Under the pieces are notes generated by a model. That model was given only the letters and a program-made list of their open reading frames with translations, did no database searches and was not told the DNA's origin. Shown one piece after another: positions 17,415-26,428 of a stretch of 64,000 nt of DNA (the stretch's first letter is position 1; the number at the start of each line of letters is the position of its first letter). Made by a program: the position numbers and the translations under genes. Source of the DNA: Halobacteria archaeon AArc-dxtr1 (GTDB taxonomy: Archaea > Halobacteriota > Halobacteria > Halobacteriales > Natrialbaceae); NCBI GenBank assembly GCA_025517425.1, contig JAOPJY010000001.1, positions 1,226,217 through 1,290,216 on the forward strand. Direction: 5' to 3'.

Positions 17415-17600
17415 CATCCTCCCCGCCTTGAAGGGCGAGGATTCCCACGTTGGGAGATTGTGGTTTACGACGTAGCCTGTTCTCGCGGTGCGAAGCATCC
17501 GCTCTCTGAATCGAACAGGAACGTCGATGGCTGTGCCAACCAGCCGTTACTCCTATCACCGCCATCCGTGGCGGGACTCGGAGATACTTTCTGCCGAATG
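17415..17600 (-). ncRNA. Candidate TnpB guide RNA (reRNA/omega RNA) of element 1
   Basis: TnpB guide RNAs run through the 3' part of tnpB and its downstream end. On the - strand that corresponds to the last codons of tnpB and the hairpin at 17421-17440, with the guide read into DNA left of about 17411, antisense to the DUF302 3' end. Position and function are inferred from family knowledge. The exact 5' end cannot be set from sequence. Confidence 0.3.
17421..17440. repeat. Hairpin at tnpB-downstream end of element 1
   Basis: An eight-position stem with one mismatch and one G-T pair around a TGAA loop. Its sequence nearly matches the hairpin at the other end of the element. This is the expected position for the 3' structure of a TnpB guide RNA and for the transposition end. 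Confidence 0.8.
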
Positions 17601-18745
17601 TTCTCAGCACCGTTCACATCCGCGTTCGCCACCGTATCACACTCATCGCACACGTACAACCCGCGTTCAACACGGTTCGCGTCACGCTTACGACCACAGC
17701 AGGAACACGACTTCGACGTGTCCCGCTCGGACACTTCTTCGACCGTGATTCCCTCCATCTCTGCCTTGTATTCGAGCAGGTCTGTGAAGCGGTCGAACGC
17801 CCACGAGTGGAGGTCGAGGTTTCCGTGCTTGCCCCAGTTTTTCGCCTCCCCGTTCTCCTCGTCCTCACGGATACCAGAGAGGTCGCCAACCACAATCGTT
17901 CCGACACCCTCGTCCACACATCGTTCAACGATGTGTTTCGAGAGCGTGTGGAAGTAGTGGGTGCGGCGAGTCGACTTCTTCCGGTTCAACCGATTCGCTT
18001 GCTTGGAGTCCGAGTCGTCACATCGGGCGATACGCTTGCTGAAGTAGTAGTCGTCCTCCTTCAGGCAGTTCAGCGGGTACAACTCGGCGTGACCGTCTTC
18101 GTAGGCGAGAGCGGCGAAATTGTTGATCCCGAGGTCAACACCCACCGTCTTCTCACCGGGGGCTTCGGACACCTCTATCTCGACCTTGCACACGAAGTGC
18201 AACTCCCACTCCTCGCCGTTCCAGACCGCCCGAACTTGTTGGACGTTCTCCACGGTGGAGAGGTCAACATCGGGACGAGTCTGGTACTCGCAGAGGATGA
18301 AGTCCGACCAGTAGTCCTTGAGGTTCGACCCTTTTGAGAGCCGAACGCGGTCGTACTGGGTATCGGGTTTGAAGCCAGCGGCTTTGAACGTGACCGTGCT
18401 ACGCGGGTGGTCGTCGTCGCGTTTGCGGTAGCCGGGCGGGTTCGCTCTCACGTCTCCGTTACGCCGTTTACCGTACCAGCCGTCGAACGCCTCAGCGAGT
18501 TCTTGAAGGACTCGCTGACTTGACTGAGAATGCAGGTCATCGTAGCGTTCGTGGCTCTTGAGGTACGCGGTGAGTTCGTCGTGTTCCGGAATGTAGCCGA
18601 TTTCATCCCAGACACGACTGATTGTCCACCGTCCGACGTTCCAGAGTTTCGAGGCGGCGAACCCGAGGGCGTCAAGGTCGTCAGACACCTGTGACTGATT
18701 CCGAATGGAAGCAGTGTAGGTGCGGGTGACGACCTGTTTCGCCAT
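17465..18745 (-). CDS. tnpB: TnpB-family RNA-guided nuclease, RuvC-II glutamate replaced
   Basis: A 426-residue IS1341-type TnpB. RuvC-I is GVDLGINN with D204. The RuvC-III motif is ADVNGAENI with D376. A zinc ribbon C347/C350 and C366/C369 lies between the last two RuvC motifs. At the usual RuvC-II glutamate the sequence is IVVGDLSGI, with G287 where the second TnpB in this window has E. Several glutamates follow at once (GIREDEENGE) and might substitute. Active members cut DNA next to a target-adjacent motif using a guide from the element end. Whether this copy cleaves is unsure. Confidence 0.92.
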   Translation of the reverse strand: MAKQVVTRTYTASIRNQSQVSDDLDALGFAASKLWNVGRWTISRVWDEIGYIPEHDELTAYLKSHERYDDLHSQSSQRVLQELAEAFDGWYGKRRNGDVRANPPGYRKRDDDHPRSTVTFKAAGFKPDTQYDRVRLSKGSNLKDYWSDFILCEYQTRPDVDLSTVENVQQVRAVWNGEEWELHFVCKVEIEVSEAPGEKTVGVDLGINNFAALAYEDGHAELYPLNCLKEDDYYFSKRIARCDDSDSKQANRLNRKKSTRRTHYFHTLSKHIVERCVDEGVGTIVVGDLSGIREDEENGEAKNWGKHGNLDLHSWAFDRFTDLLEYKAEMEGITVEEVSERDTSKSCSCCGRKRDANRVERGLYVCDECDTVANADVNGAENIRQKVSPSPATDGGDRSNGWLAQPSTFLFDSESGCFAPREQATS

Positions 18746-18843
18746 ACGTAACCTATGTAGACAAACCTACTTGAAGGTGTGGATTGCGCAGCGTGGAATA
18801 TCCTGCCGTGCCATCGAACGGTGGGCTGTGAAGGGTAGTATCA

Positions 18844-18879
<36 letters not shown>

Positions 18880-18947
18880 TGCATTTCCGTAACTGGTCCT
18901 GAAATCCAACACGAACGTTTACATTACTGACGCGACACGTCGGCTAC

Positions 18948-20069
18948 ATGGACGTCCGAACGGGCTTTTTCGCCCTCCTCTTGATCCTCCTGGGGATGAT
19001 TGCAGCCCTGATGATCGCCCCGCTGTTGCAGTACGTGCTGGCGGCGGGACTGCTCGCGTTCGTCCTCTACCCCCTCCAGCAACGGCTCGAACCCAGACTC
19101 GGTCCGCGCATCTCGGCGCTCGTCCTGACGGGACTCGCCGTCGTCTTCGCAGTCGTCCCGCTGCTCGTCTTTTCGGTGATCATCCTCGATACGGTGATCT
19201 CGTTTCTGAACGACTTCGACGAGAACGCAGCCGTCGACGCGGTGTACGATCTGGCGTACCAGTTCGGCGCAGACGAGGCGACGATCGACGCGATGGAGAG
19301 CGAACTCCTCTCGGAGGTCGAGGGCTCGCTCTCCTCGGCCGTCGAGTTCGCGCTGTTCGAACTCATCGGGCTGGTAAACACCACGATTCAGATGGCTCTC
19401 GGCCTCATGGTGTTGTTGTTCCTGTTGTACTATCTCCTGGTCGACGGCGCGGAGTTCGTGGCGTGGCTCGGCGCCGTCGCCCCGCTCGAAGGGCGGATTC
19501 AAGAGCGCCTCGCAGACGAAGTCGAGGTCGTCACCTGGGCGGTAATCTACAGCCACGTACTGGTGGCCGTCGTCGAAGGAATCCTGGGCGGACTCGGACT
19601 CTGGCTGCTCGGCGTGCCGAACGTGGCGTTCTGGACGATCGTAATGATCGTCGTCTCGTTCCTGCCGGCGATCGGCATCTGGCTCGTCTGGGGTCCCGCA
19701 GTCGCCTATCTTGCGGTCGTCGGAAACCCACTCGAGGCAGTCGTTCTCCTGCTGTACGGCATCGCCGTGCTCTCGGTCGTCGACAACTACCTGCGAGCGA
19801 TCTTCGTCGACCGCGGCTCGGGACTGCATCCGGCGGTGGTACTGGTCGGCGTCATCGGCGGAATCTACCTGCTTGGCATCTTGGGACTCTTCCTCGGACC
19901 GATCCTGCTCGCGGTATTCAAAGCCGGGCTCAACGTGTTCGGAGAGACCTACGGTGACGAGGGGTCGGAATCGCGCCCGTCGGCGTCGGACGGCTCCTCG
20001 CCGTCGGATTCAGGTTCGGACCCCCCGGCGCCCTCCGACGTCAGCTCAACAGCCGACGCCGTAGAGTGA
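18948..20069 (+). CDS. AI-2E family transporter
   Basis: A 373-residue membrane protein of the AI-2E/PerM family, with about eight helices arranged as 2-3 at the N-terminus, a long soluble segment (about 85-135) and five at the C-terminus. Typical family segments are FVLYPLQQRLEPRLGPR, LGVPNVAFWTIVMIVVSFLPAIG and VDNYLRAIFVDRGSGLHPAVV. Members move small molecules or Na+/H+, and the quorum-signal role does not apply to all of them. The last 40 residues are a Ser/Asp/Pro-rich tail whose DNA also encodes the tail of the opposite-strand gene at 19949-20299. Confidence 0.9.
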   Translation: MDVRTGFFALLLILLGMIAALMIAPLLQYVLAAGLLAFVLYPLQQRLEPRLGPRISALVLTGLAVVFAVVPLLVFSVIILDTVISFLNDFDENAAVDAVYDLAYQFGADEATIDAMESELLSEVEGSLSSAVEFALFELIGLVNTTIQMALGLMVLLFLLYYLLVDGAEFVAWLGAVAPLEGRIQERLADEVEVVTWAVIYSHVLVAVVEGILGGLGLWLLGVPNVAFWTIVMIVVSFLPAIGIWLVWGPAVAYLAVVGNPLEAVVLLLYGIAVLSVVDNYLRAIFVDRGSGLHPAVVLVGVIGGIYLLGILGLFLGPILLAVFKAGLNVFGETYGDEGSESRPSASDGSSPSDSGSDPPAPSDVSSTADAVE

Positions 20070-20299
20070 GGCGTGGCGTCGGCTGCGTCGTCGTCTGGCG
20101 TGCGGTCGCCTTCGGCCTCGTCCGGCGTGTGGTCACCCTCGGCATCCTCGAGTTCCGCCAGATACTGCTCGGCATCGTAGCGAACGTAGCCCGTGTAGAG
20201 CATGATGAGGCCGAACAGGATCGCGGGGACGCCGAATAACAGAAATAGGACGGCCAGGATCGTTGGGAGGTCGGTCGGAAGGACGGCCGGCAGTAGCAT
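19949..20299 (-). CDS. Single-TM protein with acidic repeat tail
   Basis: A 116-residue protein: one strong hydrophobic segment with a possible second (about 11-40), a TGYVRYDAEQYLAELEDAE motif, then a long acidic tail with a near-repeat EGDHTPDEA / EGDRTPDDD. The 3' end overlaps the AI-2E gene by 121 bases on the other strand. The hydrophobic first half and the conserved-looking AEQYLAEL element make it likely real, although the tail could be shorter in relatives. Function is unknown. Confidence 0.6.
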   Translation of the reverse strand: MLLPAVLPTDLPTILAVLFLLFGVPAILFGLIMLYTGYVRYDAEQYLAELEDAEGDHTPDEAEGDRTPDDDAADATPHSTASAVELTSEGAGGSEPESDGEEPSDADGRDSDPSSP

Positions 20300-20384
20300 A
20301 CGCTGAGTCGGTTCTGAACAGGCAAAAACGGTGCGCTCTCCGTCGAGTTACTCGGCGGTTCGGAGTATCTCAGTCGCCCCGCAC

Positions 20385-20720
20385 TCACTCCCCGTCGAGG
20401 CGCTCTTTCAACCGTTCGACCTCCCGCTCGAGGTCGTCGAGTCGACGGCGGACCTCTGGATCGGGGTCGCGACGGGAGGTGTCGGCTACTGGGCCCTCAC
20501 GGGTAGTCCGGGCTTCGGTTGGATCGCCAGTAGCGCCGCTGTCGACCGGCTCGCGTGAGGGTCGGTCCTCTTTCCCGCCCCAGTGACCGGTGAGAACCAA
20601 CACTAGGAGGACGATTACGGCCAGCGGAACGATACCGATGAGAACGAAGAGAAACAGCAGTATCAGTAGCTCCGGACCACCGGGGGCACCGGGCACGAAC
20701 GCGGATATCTCGACGAGCAT
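20385..20720 (-). CDS. Single-TM protein with C-terminal coiled coil
   Basis: A 111-residue protein. An N-terminal hydrophobic helix (about 17-45) is followed by a disordered charged linker and a heptad-like coiled coil (EVRRRLDDLEREVERLKERLDGE, the last 22 residues). The ATG at 20720 is preferred over the in-frame TTG at 20729. It is downstream of, and on the same strand as, nreA. A scaffold or assembly role is possible; no family is recognised. Confidence 0.65.
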   Translation of the reverse strand: MLVEISAFVPGAPGGPELLILLFLFVLIGIVPLAVIVLLVLVLTGHWGGKEDRPSREPVDSGATGDPTEARTTREGPVADTSRRDPDPEVRRRLDDLEREVERLKERLDGE

Positions 20721-20786
20721 ATTCAACAATTATTCGACATCTTATTTAATATCACCGGACAGTGGTCGATACCGGCGCTGCTGAAG

Positions 20787-22139
20787 CTACTGGCTCGAGA
20801 AGGTGTTCAGATTCGACTGTAACCCGGCGGCGAGGGCCGACTTGCGCTGGAGGCGAGACAGCGAGACCGGAAGCTGAGAGGCGACCGTCGCGACCGCCTC
20901 GTGGAACGTCTCTGCGGTGCCGAACTCGCCGGCGAGCGAGGCGCGGGCTCCGCGATCTCGGTCGCTGGCACCGCCGGGGGCGTCCTCGAAGGCGTTGCGG
21001 ACGCTCTCGCGAACCTGCCAGACGCCGACGGGGGCCCAGTAGTCGTCGGACACCTCCCGGAGAACGAGACACTTTGCCTGCCTGCCGACCGACTCTAAGT
21101 GCTCTAAGACGCCGAGGCGAGCGGCGTAGTAGGCGCCTGCGGTCTCCTCGACGTAGCTCGAACGTCCCTCGTAGCCCTCCGAGGCGCTGGCCATCCAGAC
21201 GTCACCGTGTGGGTCGGGATTCCAGATGCTGCCCGGCGCCTTCATCTCGACGAGTTCGAACTCCCAGGTGCCCGGTGCGAGAATTACCCAGTAGCGGTTT
21301 CCCATGTACTCGGAGACCCAGACCTGGACCTCGTCGATGCTCGGGGCGTTTTCGATCCGGCCGCGGAGGAACTGGCCGATCGTGTCGTCGACGGCGGTGA
21401 TCGACCACCGGGTCGGAACCAATCGACGGTTCTCGGCCTGTCCGAGCGCACCAGCCGAGAGGATCGAGTCGATCTCGTAGACGTCGAACCCCCGCCGGTA
21501 GAGGTAGGTCATCGCTCCCTGGGCCTGCCAGTCGTCGTCTTCGAGGGTCTTCTTCACTGGACGGGGAACGTGGGGATTCTCCTGCAGCGAGGCGTCGCTC
21601 GCCGCGGCTCGCGGTCCGCGGGGCGTCGCCACGTCCGAGCCTGTATCGAGCCCGAGATCGGGTTTCCCATCGAGGCCGATCTCCAGATCGACGGGCCGAT
21701 CGGCGATCGCCACCTCGCGCTGGACGCCGACGAAGCCATCCCAGGTGTCGTGAACCGAGGGCGCCAGCCGGCTGGCGATTCCCGGCGCGTCGACGTTCGC
21801 GCGCTTGTTCGAGTTCAGCAGACCGGTTCGACGCTGGAGGACGTCGTCGATTCCGTACCCCTCGCGGTACCAGCTGGCGTCGGTGACGTACTCAGTGGCG
21901 GCGCTCTCGTCGCCGACCGGCGAGAGCAGCCCGACCGGAATGTCGGGATAGGAAGACCGGCCGACGAAGATCGAGGGGGCCGTCGAGCCGACCAGCGTGT
22001 CGCCTGAGAGCGCCTGCTCGAAGTCGCGCTCGAACGCCTCGAGGTGGTCGGTGATCGCGTAGGACTTTTCCTTCGCGAGGCGCCGGCGCTCGGCCTCCGC
22101 GTCGGGCTCTAGATCCTCGATGTAGTCGTCGAGGCGCAT
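20787..22139 (-). CDS. nreA: DNA repair protein NreA
   Basis: A 450-residue archaeal NreA-type repair protein (Nre family, linked to mitomycin C resistance in haloarchaea). Recognisable blocks are FVGRSSYPDIPVGLLSPV, VGVQREVAIADRPVDLE, the YRRGFDVYEIDSILS segment and YWVILAPGTWEFELVEMKAPGSIW. The C-terminal QSNLNTFSS resembles a PCNA-interacting (PIP) box of the form QxxLxxF. Haloarchaeal NreA is reported to interact with PCNA. The usual zinc-binding N-terminus of NreB is absent. It is probably transcribed toward the small coiled-coil gene downstream. Confidence 0.85.
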   Translation of the reverse strand: MRLDDYIEDLEPDAEAERRRLAKEKSYAITDHLEAFERDFEQALSGDTLVGSTAPSIFVGRSSYPDIPVGLLSPVGDESAATEYVTDASWYREGYGIDDVLQRRTGLLNSNKRANVDAPGIASRLAPSVHDTWDGFVGVQREVAIADRPVDLEIGLDGKPDLGLDTGSDVATPRGPRAAASDASLQENPHVPRPVKKTLEDDDWQAQGAMTYLYRRGFDVYEIDSILSAGALGQAENRRLVPTRWSITAVDDTIGQFLRGRIENAPSIDEVQVWVSEYMGNRYWVILAPGTWEFELVEMKAPGSIWNPDPHGDVWMASASEGYEGRSSYVEETAGAYYAARLGVLEHLESVGRQAKCLVLREVSDDYWAPVGVWQVRESVRNAFEDAPGGASDRDRGARASLAGEFGTAETFHEAVATVASQLPVSLSRLQRKSALAAGLQSNLNTFSSQ

Positions 22140-22207
22140 TCGGTTCGAGTAGGGACGGACGGCGTTTCAATGTTGAGTTTCACCGAACGAAACAGCCTCG
22201 GAAAGGA

Positions 22208-23191
22208 TTACGAGTCGGCGTTTGCATCGACATCGGCCCAGAGGGGGTAGAGATCGTCCTCGACCGGGCCGGAAATCGCCTCGCCATCGAGGATCAGTGC
22301 AGACTCGCCGGCCTCGACGGTGCCGATCGTCGCAGCGTCGATTCCGGCCGCTGAGAGCGCGTCAAGGCACGCCTCGTGGGCGGATTCGGGAACAGTGGCG
22401 AGTACGGCACCGGAGCCGAAGATGCGAAGCGGGTCGACGTCCGCCGCCTCGCAGAGTTGCCGGGTCGCGTCGCGAACGGGGACGGCTTCGCGCTCGACCG
22501 CGAGACGACAGTCGGAGGCGCGGGCGAGTTCGAGCAATCCAGCGAGAACGCCGCCTTCCGTCGGGTCGTGCATAGCGGTCGCGTGCTCGCGGACGATGCG
22601 AGCGTCGGGAACGACACTGACCTCCTCGAGGAAGGTTTCGGCCCGATCGCGCGTCTCGCGGTCGACATCGAGCGCGTCGCCGAAGTCGGTTGCGAGGATC
22701 GCCGTCCCCTCCAGACCGGCGCCCTTCGTCAGGAGCAGGCGGTCGCCAGGCTCGGCGCCGCCGGTCGGGACGAATCTGTCCGTGGCGCCCATCGCGGTCA
22801 GCGAGAGCAGCGGCCGCGAGAGGGCGTCGACGGACTCGGTGTGGCCGCCGACGATGGCGACGCCGACGTCGCGGGCGGCAACGTCCAGGTCCCGCGTGAT
22901 CTGCGTCACGGCGTCGTCGGTCGCCTCGGGAAGGAGGGCGACGACGGTGAGCCACCGCGGGTCGGCACCAGCGACCGCGACGTCGTTGCAGGCGACGTGG
23001 ACGCCGAGGGTGGCGACCTGCGAGGCCGCAAGCGAGATCGGATCGGAGCTGACGACGAGGGTGCCTCCGGGCCAGTCGATGGCCGCTGCATCCTCGCCGT
23101 CGGCCGGTCCCTGCAAGACGGCGTCGTCGGGCGCCCCAGTTCGATCGAAGACGTGCTCGAGTAGCGTCGACGGGCGTGCTTTCCCCGGCAT
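22208..23191 (-). CDS. AIR-synthase/HypE-like ATP-dependent enzyme
   Basis: A 327-residue protein of the PurM/ThiL/HypE superfamily. Landmarks are SSDPIS near residue 50 in place of the usual metal-binding Asp pair, the HVACNDVAVAGADPRW loop, VGGHTE, and HDPTEGGVLAGLLEL near the ATP site. The family phosphorylates diverse substrates (thiamine phosphate, formylglycinamidine, hydrogenase carbamoyl groups). The archaeal COG of this type is uncharacterised, and no nearby hydrogenase or thiamine genes point to a role. It lies 68 bases upstream of nreA on the same strand. Confidence 0.82.
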   Translation of the reverse strand: MPGKARPSTLLEHVFDRTGAPDDAVLQGPADGEDAAAIDWPGGTLVVSSDPISLAASQVATLGVHVACNDVAVAGADPRWLTVVALLPEATDDAVTQITRDLDVAARDVGVAIVGGHTESVDALSRPLLSLTAMGATDRFVPTGGAEPGDRLLLTKGAGLEGTAILATDFGDALDVDRETRDRAETFLEEVSVVPDARIVREHATAMHDPTEGGVLAGLLELARASDCRLAVEREAVPVRDATRQLCEAADVDPLRIFGSGAVLATVPESAHEACLDALSAAGIDAATIGTVEAGESALILDGEAISGPVEDDLYPLWADVDANADS

Positions 23192-23295
23192 AGTACCATC
23201 CTGTGTGGATTGGGCGCTTGTAGCTGTCGACAGTGATCGAGGGTTTTCGAGAGTCGTACCAAAATCGGTTTACTGAGTTGTGGCCGAAAGTCAGT

Positions 23296-23943
23296 ATGAC
23301 TCAACTCGATCTCGCGGCCCTGAGAGAGCGCCAGACGGTGCTTCTCGGCGTCGCGGTCGTCTTCGCGGTCCTCTCCGCGCTCGTTCACCTCGGCATCGGG
23401 GTTTCCGAAATCGTCGACGGCATAACCGGCGACGGAGTCGCCATCGTGGCCGTCCTATTCGTCGTCAGCGGCGTCGTCGTCTTCGCCCTCCTGACAGCGC
23501 TGGCAACCGGCGCACTCGCACCACCGGTTGCGTACCTCGCCGGCGGCGCGCTGATGCTTCTCAACCTGTTCGCCTACGTCGACGTCCACGCGCTCGGGCT
23601 GTTCGAATCGGCCACCGGGGCCGACGTCCACGATCACGGACACGACGATCATAGTCACGGCGACGACGGTCACAGTCACGGCGACGACGGTCACAGTCAT
23701 GACGACGGCCACAGTCATGACGACGGCCACAGCCACGACGACGGCCACAGCCACGACGACGGCCACAGCCACGACGACGGCCACAGCCACGACGACGGCC
23801 ACAGCCACGACCACGATCACGACGGACCTGTCCACGAGGTCGTCATCGACCACCTTCGCGAGGACTACGTCGCACTCACCACAAAGGTGAGCGAGACGGT
23901 CGCCGCGGTCGCGTTCTTTACCCTGTACGTTCTCGAGCGGTGA
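23296..23943 (+). CDS. Membrane protein with extended histidine-aspartate repeat
   Basis: A 215-residue protein, with the ATG at 23296. Three transmembrane helices (about 16-40, 48-72 and 76-97) precede a run of eight DDGHSH-type units (about 112-176), then one more hydrophobic segment near the C-terminus. Asp/His repeats of this form bind divalent metals such as zinc or nickel in transporter loops. The DNA is an almost perfect 18-base tandem repeat, so unit number may vary between strains. No catalytic motif is visible; a metal buffer or transport accessory is an inference. Confidence 0.75.
   Translation: MTQLDLAALRERQTVLLGVAVVFAVLSALVHLGIGVSEIVDGITGDGVAIVAVLFVVSGVVVFALLTALATGALAPPVAYLAGGALMLLNLFAYVDVHALGLFESATGADVHDHGHDDHSHGDDGHSHGDDGHSHDDGHSHDDGHSHDDGHSHDDGHSHDDGHSHDDGHSHDHDHDGPVHEVVIDHLREDYVALTTKVSETVAAVAFFTLYVLER
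23629..23823 (+). repeat. 18-base in-frame tandem repeat encoding DDGHSH units
   Basis: The unit GACGACGGCCACAGCCAC and close variants recur in tandem from about 23660 to 23810, in frame with the membrane protein gene at 23296. The flanks are degenerate units rich in His codons. High identity between units suggests recent slippage or unequal crossover. Confidence 0.8.
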
Positions 23944-24018
23944 TCAATTACCCACTCTGATGAGAGGGTCGTCAGTCACCGGAGGCAGGTCCGAACTGAT
24001 AGCGCGTGAGTTGAGCTA

Positions 24019-24097
24019 CCCACCGCTAAAGCGGTGGGATTCAGCGTGGACTCCCGTTCTGGCCGATTTGGTTCGAGAGACCTTCGGTCTCTCGTCA

Positions 24098-24121
<24 letters not shown>
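24019..24121. repeat. Three tandem hairpins at tnpB-downstream end of element 2
   Basis: Perfect stems are at 24019-24038 (nine pairs, AA loop), 24074-24094 (CGAGAGACC/GGTCTCTCG, TTC loop) and 24101-24121 (CGAGACGGC/GCCGTCTCG, TTC loop). The last one overlaps the tnpB stop region. This cluster is the candidate structured scaffold of the guide RNA. Confidence 0.8.
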
Positions 24122-25327
<1,206 letters not shown>

Positions 25328-25422
25328 ATCTTATATGTAGCACTGGTATTTCTTAAATACTGGGGAGTTGGCCTGCCACTGTAGCGTGGTTCGATTCAGC
25401 AGTGACGGATTCATCCCACGTT

Positions 25423-25544
25423 CACAAGACCGAAGGTCTTGTGCAGTATGGAAGACGCGTGCGTCTTCCATGCCCACCAGAAGGCTTTGCATTCTGGGGA
25501 CAGCCCATCAGAACGCTTTGCGTTCTGAGGACGGCTAAAGCCGT
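25423..25544. repeat. Array of five tandem hairpins upstream of tnpB 2
   Basis: Five inverted repeats lie almost end to end: 25423-25443 (nine pairs), 25448-25471 (eleven pairs), 25477-25497 (eight pairs, one mismatch), 25508-25528 (nine pairs) and 25531-25544 (six pairs). The third and fourth share CAGAA/TTCTG arms and a TTT loop, so they may be duplicates of one unit. They are upstream of the tnpB start codon, inside the presumed left end. Confidence 0.8.
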
Positions 25545-25720
25545 GGGTTTTCTCCTGTATTTCGTATAAGCGATAACTCAGCAGACGAACACACAACACC
25601 CACATCGTAGCCATTCGGACAACGGCCCCGGACTCTCGTGGCTCGTCACCATCGATGGGATCGACTCGCGACCGGTCACCGACCGGTACGATTAAGTGTG
25701 CATCACCTGCCTTGTTTCGT

Positions 25721-25948
25721 ATGAGTGGACGACCGCTTGACGTCCTCGAGGCGTCCCTCGACGAACAGGTCACTGTACGGCTCAAGACCGGTGACGAGTA
25801 CGTCGGCGACCTCGCCGGCTACGACCAGCACATGAACCTCGTCCTTGCGGACGTGAAGAGCCCGGCGGCGGGCGAGCCCGACGTCGAGACGCCGACCGAA
25901 GACACAACGATTATACGCGGCGATAACGTCGTCTCGATCACTCCATGA
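25721..25948 (+). CDS. Archaeal Sm-like (LSm) RNA-binding protein
   Basis: A 75-residue LSm protein, with its start at 25721. The Sm1 motif is [27 protein letters not shown], and the Sm2 motif is [12 protein letters not shown] at the end. The insert between them ([16 protein letters not shown]) is acidic and haloarchaea-like. Archaeal Sm proteins form heptameric rings on U-rich RNA. Its stop overlaps the L37e start (ATGA at 25945-25948), a gene order conserved in haloarchaea. Confidence 0.93.
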   Translation: MSGRPLDVLEASLDEQVTVRLKTGDEYVGDLAGYDQHMNLVLADVKSPAAGEPDVETPTEDTTIIRGDNVVSITP

Positions 25949-26121
25949 CTGGCGCAGGAACCCCGAGCCAAGGAAAGAAGAACAAGACGACCCACGTCAA
26001 GTGTCGACGCTGTGGCGAAAAATCCTACCACTCCAGAAAGGGCGTCTGCTCCTCGTGTGGCTTTGGCAAGTCCGCCAAGCGCCGCGGCTACGAGTGGCAG
26101 TCGAAAACCGGCGACAACTAA
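25945..26121 (+). CDS. rpl37e: 50S ribosomal protein L37e
   Basis: A 58-residue protein that starts at 25945, overlapping the LSm stop by four bases. Two CxxC pairs (CRRC at about 20-23 and CSSC at 35-38) form the zinc knuckle. The [17 protein letters not shown] stretch is diagnostic for L37e. It binds 23S rRNA in the large subunit. Confidence 0.95.
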   Translation: MTGAGTPSQGKKNKTTHVKCRRCGEKSYHSRKGVCSSCGFGKSAKRRGYEWQSKTGDN

Positions 26122-26428
26122 CGCTTCTCGACTCTTCGTTCGACGGTTTCGAGCGCTGAGTGGTCGCTTTCACCCCTGGTCAGCGCGTTCTTCGTCCCGG
26201 GCGGCATCGCTTTGCTCCGGTACGTTCGTCGATCGCGCATCCGTCGAAGTCCTCATGCCAGAAAGGTGCCCCTCTCCTGGGGATGGCGCGCTGGAACGAG
26301 GACAGCGTAGCCGAAGCGATCGGCAGGAAATATCATAAATATGAATTACCGCAGAGTGTCGGATACAATCACGATGAACGTCGAAATATTTCCGAAATTA
26401 TATATATTGAAGCGCGAAGTTTTCGAAA
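26122..26428. other. Intergenic region, 307 bp, no gene seen
   Basis: No coding frame of family character was found. The right third becomes AT-rich and ends in the TATA-like box at 26396-26408 that serves the gene at 26429. Confidence 0.6.
26396..26408 (+). promoter_or_regulatory. TATA box for leaderless lipoprotein transcript
   Basis: AAATTATATATAT is centred about 27 bases before the GTG start at 26429. This is the spacing expected when transcription starts at the start codon (a leaderless mRNA), and no Shine-Dalgarno sequence is present. Confidence 0.6.

Noticed and set aside
17421-17440. Hairpin as a CRISPR repeat
   Set aside because: Only one related copy occurs, at the other end of the same element, with no regular spacers. 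It is an insertion-element end.
23629-23823. 18-base tandem repeat as CRISPR
   Set aside because: The units are contiguous, without spacers, and in frame with a protein.
23455-23853. Reverse-strand frame of repeated Val/Ala across the histidine repeat
   Set aside because: It is the antisense of the 18-base repeat. The composition is an artefact and no start or motif supports it.
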